Positions 50,092-59,771 of a DNA stretch of 64,000 nt are shown here, piece after piece. Within the stretch, counting starts at the first letter, position 1. Each line of letters opens with the position of its first letter. A model generated the notes under the pieces. The model did not search any database. It had not been told where the DNA came from and saw only the letters and a list, made by a program, of their open reading frames with translations. Made by a program: the position numbers and the translations under genes. Origin of the DNA: Huiozyma naganishii CBS 8797. Lineage: Eukaryota > Ascomycota > Saccharomycetes > Saccharomycetales > Saccharomycetaceae. The stretch lies in the NCBI RefSeq assembly GCF_000348985.1, contig NC_035930.1:1-64000 (forward strand), written 5' to 3'.

Positions 50092-50663
50092 GCCGCGGTG
50101 TCTACTGCCCTGCTTCTGTTGTAACAGGGGGTCGGCTGGCTGTGCCTGTCTACAGAGGCAGATGAACACTCTTTTGCCAGCGAGAGAGAATCCAGCCTTT
50201 TCCACCCCCTCGGTCATCTAACTACGTACCCCCTTTATATACGTACAAAGAACTGTGTCTAGTATCTATGAGTGTCTATGATCCATCTACAAGATCTTCT
50301 CTGACTTACTATGGTGGTCGGAGATGCGGCTACATCAAAGTTACTACGAGATGAGGACTTGACCGCTTTGAAGTTCCCAGATTTAACGAATCCGGGCCGC
50401 ATTGGACTTAAAGAAGTGATTCTTGGATCAAGACAAAGGGTAGCAAGTCTAACCATACGCATGACTGCAAAATACCGTCTTAATTGAGCACCCGTGACTG
50501 CCCCAATGGTCTCGCGCGTCGTATCTACGTGGACACCCGTTGGCACTGCGGGAGATTTAAATTATATCAGAAAGCGCGTATCTGCAAAGAGACCAGGCAA
50601 TTCCATCGAACGCGTCACTTTGCGGACAAGTCGACCACGGCAAGCACTCTCATCACCGTACAA
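50092..50663. other. Spacer with an MCB site upstream of POL32
   Basis: A 572-base stretch. ACGCGT (50610-50615), a perfect MCB, lies 49 bases before the POL32 ATG, with CGCGCGTC near 50513. MBF control at G1/S is likely for this replication gene. Open frames on both strands here look like noise. Confidence 0.5.
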
Positions 50664-51707
50664 ATGGACACTGCAGTTATAGACTTTATCAACGACAGGC
50701 TGCTGACGCAGGTAAAGCCTCTGGTGTTCACGGAGCTGATCGCGCGGTTCGCAGTGGGGCCCTCTGCGGCCAAGAAACTCATGTACAAGTACTACACAGA
50801 GGTGACGACGGTGAAGTACAACTGCATCATAGTGTGCTGCTACAGCGATAACACTATCAAGGTGATACGGGACCTGGCACTCGTCGAGGCGGACAACGGC
50901 GACGATGCGCAATTGACCGATTGTTTCATTTACGCGTTGAACCCGATGGACCAGTTCACGCCTGTGAATCTGGCGCTAGCACCGGAGGCTGTTTCGACAG
51001 CGATTGTGACTCCGTACACGCTCGTTCGTGGCGAACCGGCCCCTGCGAAACAGGATGATACACAAGGTAGTACGGTGCCAAGAGCGAAGACCGTGGAAGA
51101 TCACAGGGATCCGGTCCCAGAGACTCGTGCACCTCAACGCTCGAGCACGGTCCCTGCCGCTGCAGAACCTGCCCTGCAGAAACCCAAGACGATGGGTTTG
51201 CGGTCGACGGAGCTGCTGGCCAAGATGAAACGGATGAGGGAGGATAAGGAGAGCGTGCGCCAAGAGGAGTTGAGCAAGCGGCGCAAGGAGGAACGAGAGT
51301 CTCGTGAGAAACGCGTGCAGAGCGACCCAACCAGAAAGGCCCAGATCCAGCAACTGAACAAACTGTTCACGGAAGACGACGACGACGATGACGTCGAAGA
51401 ACAGCAGCAAGAGCCGCTGAAGAAAGAGAACACCCCCGTCACAATCAACGAGGCAGAACTGGAAGAATTGCTTGACACGACAGCTGACGATTCGCTGCTC
51501 GAGGTGAATGCTCCTAAAACTCAGCCTCAACCGCAGAAGCAGGAGACGTACGTCGATGAGGACGGCTATAAAGTCACGACGAGAGCACCGCAGGCCCCAG
51601 CAAAGGTCTCCCGTCCTGTCAAGCGGTCTGTTGCACCTCCAGCACGCGCACCGGTCAAGAGGCAGACGAAGCAAGGATCCATCGAGAGCTTCTTCAAGCG
51701 CAAGTGA
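50664..51707 (+). CDS. POL32: DNA polymerase delta subunit Pol32
   Basis: A 347-residue protein (S. cerevisiae 350), the third subunit of DNA polymerase delta, which also works in polymerase zeta and break-induced replication. The N-terminal 100 residues form the winged-helix-like part that binds Pol31 (MDTAVIDFINDRLLTQVKPLVFTELIARF). The middle is charged and low-complexity, with a basic coiled segment (KRMREDKESVRQEELSKRR) and an Asp run. The extreme C-terminus QGSIESFFKRK (337-347) is a perfect PCNA-binding PIP box. The ATG at 50664 matches the family start; the frame above it reaches only a TTG. Confidence 0.95.
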   Translation: MDTAVIDFINDRLLTQVKPLVFTELIARFAVGPSAAKKLMYKYYTEVTTVKYNCIIVCCYSDNTIKVIRDLALVEADNGDDAQLTDCFIYALNPMDQFTPVNLALAPEAVSTAIVTPYTLVRGEPAPAKQDDTQGSTVPRAKTVEDHRDPVPETRAPQRSSTVPAAAEPALQKPKTMGLRSTELLAKMKRMREDKESVRQEELSKRRKEERESREKRVQSDPTRKAQIQQLNKLFTEDDDDDDVEEQQQEPLKKENTPVTINEAELEELLDTTADDSLLEVNAPKTQPQPQKQETYVDEDGYKVTTRAPQAPAKVSRPVKRSVAPPARAPVKRQTKQGSIESFFKRK

Positions 51708-52086
51708 CCCGCGCGGCGCTACCATTGCACTTACGGTCACCCGGCTGCTCACTGAGGCATAAGACGCGGTTCCCAACGACGCAGCGAAGTGATCAGTTCG
51801 CAGTTGTTCACTGGCACCCTCTGCATCCTGTACTGTCCACTTGGTTCCCCCCCCATCAATCCCTAAAGAGATACAGATAGACACTGCGGGAAGTGGTTCA
51901 GTGTTTTTAGTGTTTTTTGGAATTATCAGAAGTTTGACGTCTTTCCTTTTGTGTCGTCTCTTTTTCTGTCGTCGTCGTCTTTGAAGTTAGAGGTGTACTG
52001 TGCTGCTACGTTCTCAAGGACCCACTACCTCTTTTAAACCACCCCCACCCAGTTACTAGTCTTTTGTAGGAACGAGCATATCAAGA
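51708..52086. other. Spacer between POL32 and VMA3
   Basis: A 379-base stretch with a CT-rich segment (about 51940-51985) on the plus strand, as in strong yeast leaders. NUP85 and URB2, found between POL32 and GEF1 in S. cerevisiae, are absent. No gene was seen. Confidence 0.5.
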
Positions 52087-52572
52087 ATGTCTAGTGAGTT
52101 GTGTCCCGTGTATGCGCCATTTTTTGGTGCGATGGGCTGTGCAGCAGCCATTGTATTCACCTCGCTTGGTGCAGCGTACGGTACTGCGAAGTCTGGGGTC
52201 GGCATCTGTGTCACCTGTGTGCTGAGACCGGACCTGCTGTTCAAGAACATTGTCCCTGTGATTATGGCCGGTATTATTGCCATCTACGGGCTGGTCGTAT
52301 CCGTGCTGGTGTGCTACTCTTTGGGTCAGAAACAAGCATTGTACACCGGGTTCATCCAGCTCGGCGCAGGGCTGTCCGTCGGGCTGAGCGGGCTTGCCGC
52401 TGGGTTCGCCATTGGGATCGTCGGAGATGCGGGTGTCAGAGGTACCTCCCAACAACCAAGACTCTTTGTTGGTATGATTCTTATCCTGATTTTCGCAGAA
52501 GTGCTGGGTCTGTACGGGCTGATCGTCGCTCTGTTGTTGAACTCGAGAGCCACCCAAGACGTTGTTTGTTAG
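52087..52572 (+). CDS. VMA3: Vacuolar H+-ATPase proteolipid subunit c
   Basis: A 161-residue, four-helix membrane protein almost identical to S. cerevisiae Vma3 (160). It forms the proton-carrying ring of the V-ATPase Vo sector. The essential proton-binding glutamate is Glu138 in [13 protein letters not shown]. Glycine-rich helices (for example [24 protein letters not shown]) pack the ring, and the protein ends [10 protein letters not shown]. Position matches YEL027W. It is convergent with GEF1. Confidence 0.97.
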   Translation: MSSELCPVYAPFFGAMGCAAAIVFTSLGAAYGTAKSGVGICVTCVLRPDLLFKNIVPVIMAGIIAIYGLVVSVLVCYSLGQKQALYTGFIQLGAGLSVGLSGLAAGFAIGIVGDAGVRGTSQQPRLFVGMILILIFAEVLGLYGLIVALLLNSRATQDVVC

Positions 52573-52754
52573 AGAGAACGAGAGCATAGGAGGAGGCGAG
52601 ACCACAGGTGGGTTTCCCACTCCAAGCTACGAGACTCTTACCTATTTACTAGGCTCCGCGATCGGCACTTTATATCCGTTGTCCTCTGTATGTAAACAAA
52701 TACTATTATAATATATCAACAACGTGAGTCCTCACTGTTCCTCCTGCTGGCGAA

Positions 52755-55127
52755 TCATGATCCACCAGATCCCATTCTACTAAATCTTCTTATTATTGGA
52801 TGAATAAATGACCAGACTTGTTGGTCCAATGCATCGTTGAATTTGTAACGTGGTCCACACCTCTCCCTGCTCAAGTATCGTTCAAATTTGATGATGTCTT
52901 TGCTCGTTAGAATGCCTTGTAAAAAACCCTTGGCCTCCACCATGATGGCTTTGCAGCCCAGGTGTTGGAACATCCTGTATAGCATCGCACAGGAGATGTC
53001 CGGTTTTACGGTGACGGGTGACGAGTTGACGATATCGGCAAAACTCAACTCGGATGCTGTCTCCTCTGTGAACTCTTTGGAGAAATGCACCAAAGTCGTG
53101 TGCGAGTCGTTGCTGGTTGTGTCCTGTTGGATCAATTTCTTCATAATGTGACGTCTCAAAACGTACCCAATGCAAATTCTCTCATCACCAGATTTGCCCG
53201 TCTCGCCCCTCACAATGGGGAACCCGTTGACCACGGGTTGCGAGTGGTTGGATTCGTAGATTAAAGACTCTAATTCCGAGACCCGCATTGTTTCCCTCAG
53301 CACGATCAAATCGGAGGACATGATCTGCCCGGCACAGTAATCCTCCATGAAACCCTCATTCGGCGATTCGACCTCCTCTTGCTCTAAGATCGGGTACCCA
53401 TTGACAATAATCATTTGGTCAGAGATACCATTCGTCCCAGAGAAGTTCATTATAATTCTCGTGATTGCAACCACAAGCATGGTCGGTATGATGTATATGA
53501 ATGCACCAGTCAATTCCAGCATGATAACCACAACGGTCAATGTTAGATTGGTGATCCCGCAGAGTGTCCCCGCAGCACCTAAAAACGCGTACGCGCCTGG
53601 TGTTATCGTGTTCGTACCACTGATGAACCGTTCCACAAAGAGACTCACCGCACGACCAAAAGTGGCACCGACAGCCATCGAGGGAACAAAGATACCGGCT
53701 GGGACCCGGGCGCCGTAGGATACAATAACTAGCGCGGCCCTCACAAAAGTTGCGAAACAGAGGGACAGAAAGGTCTGCAGGAAGCTCAATACGTGGGTGT
53801 GCTCATCCAGGAAGCACAACCGGTGTGCAAATGGTGAACTGTGATCGTTCGAAGTACACTCATGGAACAGGATCCCCATACTCTCGGTCATATCCAGTTT
53901 CAAGAATTCGTTGAAATAGGACAGCAGTGCGGTGACGAGGGCTAATATCACCACCTCTTGAATAGGCCACGAGCTGAGGTATCTTTTCCTGAAGTTAACG
54001 TAGCTGATATTCAGTTTGCTGATATACTTCCCGTATAACCCTCCAAAGACCCCCAAAGCTATAAACACTGGGATCTCTGCGATTTTCCAGTTTTTATCGT
54101 AACTGACATTGAACAGAATGATCTTCCCGTTTCTGAACGGGTTGATACATTTTAAAGTTGTCACAGCGATCAAAGCCACGTAGTAAGACTTCCATAGGGC
54201 GTCCGTGTTAAAATCTGTAGCGGAGGATAACTCCTCAAGCCCGAACAGAACACCACCAATGGGGGCCCCGAACGCCACGGCAACACCAGCACCGCCCGCG
54301 GCGGTCAAGTACTCGAATTGTCTCTTGTACGTCAATTTATCCCGCAGTATCCACTTGCTCACTACGTATCCGCAGCAGGTCGCATAGTGCACCGAGGGGC
54401 CCTCCTTCCCCAAGCTCAGCCCTGACGAGATTGCCAGCGGCAAAGCGACACTTTTCACTAGCAACGTTATACCGCTTAAGAATTCAGATTTGTACTCGAA
54501 CCCTGACACCCAGACTTTGATCTCTGAGATCCCAGACCCGGTCGCCATGGGGGCCACGTATTTCACTAGCAGTGTGCTGATCAGTGCGAATAGAACGGAC
54601 AGCGTCGTGAAAATGAAAAAGGGCGCTACTGCACCTGACCATTCTATCCAGACGCCCTCATCCACGCACTGCCAGTCGTTTCTACGCTGGAAGGTCGGGG
54701 CAGAAACTTTGGCATCCGGGAACGGGTCGACCACAGCGCAGCAGAATGACTTGTTCAAAAGAAAATTTCTTTGGCAGTGGCCGCTCTTCCAATTGACCAG
54801 CGTTTCTGTGAATATCTGTACAAATGCTGCAAAGAACCCAATGGCGACCGCCATTGCTGTTAAAGTGATAAACTGCCTGCTCCTGTTCCACAAAACACTT
54901 CTGTAGAACTGGTACCGCGAATTCAGCACATGCCTCTCTAAATCATCGACATCGTAGAATCTTGCCTCCCTAGGATGCAAGACGGCAGACAGAACGGGGA
55001 TCTGCTCCTCGGCAATTCTATCAATGGTCAAAAACTGGTCCAGGTTCTGTGTCTCTGCTATCTTTTCCCTATTGTACATTTTCGTGGGATCACTCTCCTC
55101 CACGGGGGCGTTCACCACTGAAGACAT
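52755..55127 (-). CDS. GEF1: CLC-type chloride channel/exchanger Gef1
   Basis: A 790-residue CLC protein (S. cerevisiae Gef1 has 779) of the Golgi and late endosomes. It supplies chloride counter-flow for acidification and copper loading of Fet3. The pore motifs are GSGIS (197-201), GKEGP (240-244, gating Glu242) and GIFVP. About 80 cytosolic residues precede the first membrane helix. The C-terminal roughly 200 residues carry two CBS domains (QIMSSDLIVLRETM... and ...SPVTVKPDISCAMLYRMFQHLGCKAIMV). Position matches YJR040W, between genes whose S. cerevisiae counterparts come from chromosome V (VMA3, SNU13). Confidence 0.96.
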   Translation of the reverse strand: MSSVVNAPVEESDPTKMYNREKIAETQNLDQFLTIDRIAEEQIPVLSAVLHPREARFYDVDDLERHVLNSRYQFYRSVLWNRSRQFITLTAMAVAIGFFAAFVQIFTETLVNWKSGHCQRNFLLNKSFCCAVVDPFPDAKVSAPTFQRRNDWQCVDEGVWIEWSGAVAPFFIFTTLSVLFALISTLLVKYVAPMATGSGISEIKVWVSGFEYKSEFLSGITLLVKSVALPLAISSGLSLGKEGPSVHYATCCGYVVSKWILRDKLTYKRQFEYLTAAGGAGVAVAFGAPIGGVLFGLEELSSATDFNTDALWKSYYVALIAVTTLKCINPFRNGKIILFNVSYDKNWKIAEIPVFIALGVFGGLYGKYISKLNISYVNFRKRYLSSWPIQEVVILALVTALLSYFNEFLKLDMTESMGILFHECTSNDHSSPFAHRLCFLDEHTHVLSFLQTFLSLCFATFVRAALVIVSYGARVPAGIFVPSMAVGATFGRAVSLFVERFISGTNTITPGAYAFLGAAGTLCGITNLTLTVVVIMLELTGAFIYIIPTMLVVAITRIIMNFSGTNGISDQMIIVNGYPILEQEEVESPNEGFMEDYCAGQIMSSDLIVLRETMRVSELESLIYESNHSQPVVNGFPIVRGETGKSGDERICIGYVLRRHIMKKLIQQDTTSNDSHTTLVHFSKEFTEETASELSFADIVNSSPVTVKPDISCAMLYRMFQHLGCKAIMVEAKGFLQGILTSKDIIKFERYLSRERCGPRYKFNDALDQQVWSFIHPIIRRFSRMGSGGS

Positions 55128-55378
55128 ACCGTGTGTATCTCTGTCAATGCAATTGTAGTCTGTACCTGTCCGTTTGTTTTAAGCACCTTGTAGCCCCAAC
55201 TCCGAAAGAAAAAGAAAAAAAAGGGTATAGACCTTTCCAGTTCCAAAACACCCAACAAAGCAAGCACCAATGCTCCACGGAAACAGCTCACAGCCTTGTA
55301 CTGACCGCAACCTTCCCGGTCTCTCCCACCAACCTTCTTTACACCTGTTCCAAGAAACAAGAAAAAGGTCTTAACCTG

Positions 55379-55463
55379 GTCACGTGAGCCTTTGATTTTT
55401 TTTTTTTTGATTTTTTTTTCTTTTTTTTGCGATGAGCTGAAATTTTTCAGTGAAAATTTTTCA
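55379..55463 (+). promoter_or_regulatory. SNU13 promoter: E-box, poly-T, PAC and two RRPE elements
   Basis: GTCACGTGA (55379-55387) is followed by T-rich tracts (55391-55428), a perfect PAC GCGATGAG (55429-55436), and two RRPE-type palindromes, TGAAATTTTTCA (55438-55449) and TGAAAATTTTTCA (55451-55463). The SNU13 ATG is at 55605. This is a textbook ribosome-biogenesis promoter. Confidence 0.75.
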
Positions 55464-55604
55464 ATTCTCTTTATTTAAGCAAGAAAACTGGTACTTGTCA
55501 CTTTACATTGGTCATCTTCCGTTCACCGAAATCACCATTCGAGCGAGCTATACTTATCCCGTGCAAGGAACTTGAATACTCTTTTTAAATAGATCAAAAC
55601 CGCA

Positions 55605-55985
55605 ATGTCTACTCCAAACCCAAAGGCCTTCCCTCTAGCTGACGCTGCTTTGACGCAGCAGATCTTGGACGTTGTCCAAGAAGCTGCCAAGTTGAGACAG
55701 TTGAAGAAAGGTGCCAACGAGACCACCAAGACTTTGAACCGTGGTATCTCCGAGTTCATCATCATGGCTGCCGACTGTGAGCCCATCGAGATCTTGATGC
55801 ATTTGCCATTGCTATGTGAGGACAAGAACGTCGCTTACGTCTTCGTCCCCTCCAGAGCCGCGCTCGGGAGAGCTTGTGGTGTCTCCAGACCAGTCATCGC
55901 CGCCTCCATCACCACCAACGATGCCTCCGCTATCAAGAACCAAATCTACGCCGTCAAGGATAAGATTGAGACTTTGTTGATCTAG
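55605..55985 (+). CDS. SNU13: U3 and U4 snRNP protein Snu13 (15.5K)
   Basis: A 126-residue RNA-binding protein of the L7Ae/L30e family, the same length as S. cerevisiae Snu13 and almost identical. It binds kink-turns in U4 snRNA, U3 and other box C/D snoRNAs, and so serves both splicing and rRNA processing. Signature segments are [14 protein letters not shown] (RNA contact), [24 protein letters not shown] and the C-terminal [14 protein letters not shown]. Position matches YEL026W. Confidence 0.98.
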   Translation: MSTPNPKAFPLADAALTQQILDVVQEAAKLRQLKKGANETTKTLNRGISEFIIMAADCEPIEILMHLPLLCEDKNVAYVFVPSRAALGRACGVSRPVIAASITTNDASAIKNQIYAVKDKIETLLI

Positions 55986-56111
55986 GAAGGTTGACAAAGT
56001 TTGCAATTTGATAGTGTAGAAGGATTACACAACGTGCAAATCAGGTTCGTGTGTACTTGTATGAGGTTGCATGGTACTATTAGATTCTTAACATAAAAAT
56101 ATATGTATGTA

Positions 56112-59100
56112 CTATTTTAATTCTACTGATTGATAGTGGCCATTCTTTTTCGGGACGACGTGTTCCAGGTACTCTGTTATGTCGCAGGAGTCCAGGACTC
56201 TTGTATCTATCAATTGCAATTCATTCTCCTCATCGTCTTCATCATTTGAATCCTCGGAGATGTAGCGTAATTGACATGCGTTTTTGTGTTTATTTTCAGC
56301 GCTTAGAGTAATACCTGTAGTTTTGATGAATCCGAGTACGTAAACACCACCACATAAAGTAGTGACGCAGAATAATGCAACGAAATCATCGTGGGCAACT
56401 AAGGAGCGTTTCTGCCCAAAGGGATTCCTCCTGTTGTCGTCAGCTTTACTCAAACTGGTGATTTGTCCCGGTAGACAAAACTCTGTGCTACAATATTCTT
56501 GGTCCTCAGAGACAAAGTATAGCCGTAGTTTTTCTGACCCAAGTGAAACAATACACCAGTGGTAACTTCCCATGTTCACCGTTTCGAAAAAGGAACAATG
56601 CCCTTCGTTGTAAATATCGGCAAGAATAGTATACTGTTCCGACTTGGCTACACGTGAGATTTGAAATTCTAATGTGTTCGCACCACCAACGTTCCCTGAT
56701 ATCTTGACTTGGCTTATCCCTTCACAGATATTCAATAGAAGAAAGGAATCGTTTATCAACGAATTTTTTGCCCTCTTCGTCACAGACTTGTTTTCTGGGA
56801 TTGCTCCCGGTAAATTAATGACATTTTTTATTAACCCACTTTCAGCAAGTGCGTTAGAAGAGCCCACAAGTGCGAATAAATTTTCCTTGAACGAATAATC
56901 AACTTTTAAAACTTGTATGCTTTCACCCGCTATAATAACGTACTCATGCAAATAATTCTGAATTGATGCTATCCCAAAACCGGTACTAAAACTTGTATGA
57001 TACGTGATTTTCGCCCTTTCGTCATCTAGAGAAAATAACAACAAGTTGCTCGCATTCCTATCCTCGTCAGCTGCATCAAAGGTCAAGGAAATAAGAAAAC
57101 ACTGACTTAGTAATAGTTGCTCGGCGAATGACCGTTTGTTGTCTGTTACCCCATTGTAACAATCTGGTTTATCATATGACATTGCCGCAATATCGGAAAT
57201 TGCTGCCTGGGAATACTTTTCATCGATATCGAACTTGTCAATAATTTTAGTGGTCGGTAGATCGTACAAGTAGATACCAGATTTTACCCGCAGGGGATCT
57301 TGCGATACCACTTCATACCCACTGCAAATAGCATACCTAGACGTTGCTGTTAACCTAATAAATTTTGTTATAACGGGTTTCACTGTCACATCTATCCACT
57401 TTCTCTGTAACTGAGAATCTTTCATCTCGATACGGTAGGCTTTATTAGTGTTGCTGTCAATGACAGCTAGATCATTAGAGCCCAAGACATGCTGGATGTG
57501 TCCGGCTGTAATTTTAGTAGTGAGGGGTACAAACTGGTATTGGGAATTAACATTGGAGTATGAAATCAATATGATCGCGTTTTGATTGTACATCAAAAAC
57601 TTCCCAGGGCAATCAAATAGCCGAATTAGTTGGAATCCTTGGTTATGGAGATTGAATTCCTCCAAACTCTTACCAGCTGTATCAGTAATATAGAGATCAC
57701 CTTGGATGTCACTTATTATGATATGATAATTTCCTCCATCTAGTCCATTAACGCATAAAGATTTTGCTGAAACAAACACATTTTGGAGGTGAAATGTTGT
57801 CGTTGATTCGCCGTAGTTCTCTAATACGTGAAATGTATTCCCAGTGGCCACTACTGAAATATTTTTACCATTCCTCAACGTAACAGACTCTATCACGTAA
57901 TGTTGGAACCGGTTGAAATTCTCAATTGAATATACCGCTTGCGTATTGCTCCAGTGTATCGAACCGTCATTTGCAGTTATATATGCCATTTCGTTTTGGG
58001 AGCCGTCCCAGATATTGCAAAACCCACAAAGATTCTGAGTATTCATTGAGGTTCCCTGTGCTGTAACAAACTCGTTATCTTTGCAGTGTATCGTATTGAT
58101 ACTATCATCATTTGTTGTTTTTATGCGACCTTCCGTGGGCGTAAACTTTTTGTCGGAGAATTGGGTATTTGAATCACTGGAATCTAATACGAGTAGCTCA
58201 TGGATGGTAAATTTGTCCTCCAAATAGTAATCGCAGGTAGAAATATTCGATTTATTTCTAAAATCTGTACTACAGAAAACATGTTGTTTAAGCACATTGC
58301 CAAAGTATTTGGAGTATATGGAATGCATCTGACCAATATCAATCACCCGTGAAGTAGCTTGAGCGTAAGGAAACCCGTAAATCACTTTGTTTGCTGGAAG
58401 CAAGACCATATAGAAGATTCTACCATCCACATTGGAAATGGAACATCTTTGAATACATTTTTCGGGTCTATCACCCAGGTCCTGGATGGAGAGGTATTCT
58501 CCGTTTGCGCTTAGCGTTAATTCCCAATGTATAATAAACTGTGTTTCTTCCTCTTTCACCTTTTTCAACTTTAGTTTTATGTACTTTCCCTTTCCAGTTA
58601 TAATATCGAACCTAGCCATTTTGTCAGTTATTGTTGCTAGCACTGCAACATCGTAAAATGTATCATCCTGTAAAACTTCATCCTCGACAAACAGATTTAC
58701 CCGTTCATACAACTTATTTATAGTAACACCATCAATCCGATTCTGTGGCCCATTAGGTAAACTTAAAAACAAAATACCTTTACACGTCAAGATAAGAAAC
58801 CCAACACTTGGTATGGTAGTTATGGATGCGATCCTTTTATGAGAGGTGGGAACTATGTTCAAGTCCACGTTGGGTATTAGGATTGACCATTTGTTTCCCG
58901 AAGTTGAATCGTTCGGATCTAGAAGATATACGGTTCGGAAAATGAGGCAGGACTCGGCCGAATCCTGTAATAAAACAGATATGGTATCAAACTCCTCGTT
59001 TGTGTACTCATTTATATGTGGACCATAACTCATGTCACGGATAGTTGCTGAAAACTGAAAGATCTGGAGCATTTGACCGTCATGAAGAAACTTGGGAACA

Positions 59101-59501
59101 GAGTTTTCAATCTTTAACGGCACACAATGGACAGTGCTGTGCTCCAGATTCAAATACAGTTTATTGTTATACTGATCAAATGCGAAGAACGTTTCTTTGT
59201 CACATGGTTGTACAATTTCGGTTCTTAAACGGTCTAGCATGTTGAGATCTTGGTCAAAGATATGCAATTCCCCATTGCTCTTTACAAGGAACAAAAACTC
59301 GTTGTTCAGTATCTCATTGAAATAAACAAAACTAGCAGTGGTGTACCCCACTGTGCTTATACTTTTTACCTGGGTGCCATCAGCACCCCAGACTTTAATG
59401 CACTCCGCTTCAATTGTAAATTTCTTGTTTCCGAAGCGGCTCGCAAAGAAGTCAATGACATTTCGTGGCTGACAGACTTCATATAACACCAATTGTTTCA
59501 T
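56112..59501 (-). CDS. Large conserved protein of unknown function, YJR039W-like
   Basis: A 1129-residue protein without recognised catalytic motifs. The sequence is a long series of short hydrophobic strands separated by polar loops, as in multi-propeller (WD40 or DDB1/CPSF-like) proteins; this fold is only my impression. Near the C-terminus there is an acidic stretch (EDSNDEDDEENE, about 1085-1096). It lies between GEF1/SNU13 and HUL4 on the GEF1 strand, exactly where S. cerevisiae has YJR039W (1121 residues). YEL025C (1182 residues), next to SNU13 on the sister chromosome, would also fit by position. It is divergent from HUL4 with a 270-base promoter. Confidence 0.75.
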   Translation of the reverse strand: MKQLVLYEVCQPRNVIDFFASRFGNKKFTIEAECIKVWGADGTQVKSISTVGYTTASFVYFNEILNNEFLFLVKSNGELHIFDQDLNMLDRLRTEIVQPCDKETFFAFDQYNNKLYLNLEHSTVHCVPLKIENSVPKFLHDGQMLQIFQFSATIRDMSYGPHINEYTNEEFDTISVLLQDSAESCLIFRTVYLLDPNDSTSGNKWSILIPNVDLNIVPTSHKRIASITTIPSVGFLILTCKGILFLSLPNGPQNRIDGVTINKLYERVNLFVEDEVLQDDTFYDVAVLATITDKMARFDIITGKGKYIKLKLKKVKEEETQFIIHWELTLSANGEYLSIQDLGDRPEKCIQRCSISNVDGRIFYMVLLPANKVIYGFPYAQATSRVIDIGQMHSIYSKYFGNVLKQHVFCSTDFRNKSNISTCDYYLEDKFTIHELLVLDSSDSNTQFSDKKFTPTEGRIKTTNDDSINTIHCKDNEFVTAQGTSMNTQNLCGFCNIWDGSQNEMAYITANDGSIHWSNTQAVYSIENFNRFQHYVIESVTLRNGKNISVVATGNTFHVLENYGESTTTFHLQNVFVSAKSLCVNGLDGGNYHIIISDIQGDLYITDTAGKSLEEFNLHNQGFQLIRLFDCPGKFLMYNQNAIILISYSNVNSQYQFVPLTTKITAGHIQHVLGSNDLAVIDSNTNKAYRIEMKDSQLQRKWIDVTVKPVITKFIRLTATSRYAICSGYEVVSQDPLRVKSGIYLYDLPTTKIIDKFDIDEKYSQAAISDIAAMSYDKPDCYNGVTDNKRSFAEQLLLSQCFLISLTFDAADEDRNASNLLLFSLDDERAKITYHTSFSTGFGIASIQNYLHEYVIIAGESIQVLKVDYSFKENLFALVGSSNALAESGLIKNVINLPGAIPENKSVTKRAKNSLINDSFLLLNICEGISQVKISGNVGGANTLEFQISRVAKSEQYTILADIYNEGHCSFFETVNMGSYHWCIVSLGSEKLRLYFVSEDQEYCSTEFCLPGQITSLSKADDNRRNPFGQKRSLVAHDDFVALFCVTTLCGGVYVLGFIKTTGITLSAENKHKNACQLRYISEDSNDEDDEENELQLIDTRVLDSCDITEYLEHVVPKKNGHYQSVELK

Positions 59502-59771
59502 AGTTACCGAACTTCTTAAAGTTAAATCATTTGGGACGGGAATGGCAATCTCGGAGATTCAATCCGGGGCTGTGTAGATCTCTTCGTTCTTTCGCATCGA
59601 GGGAAAATATCGAAAAATGCAATTAATTAAGGATAAATTTTATATCTTCATTTCTCCGAAGACCAAACTCCTAAAAGCGTTTGGTGATAGTAAGGCAAAG
59701 CAATCTGTTTTCTTCTGGGTGTTCCATTCCTTCAATTACGTCAATCTAAGGGGAGGAGCGATTATTCAATA

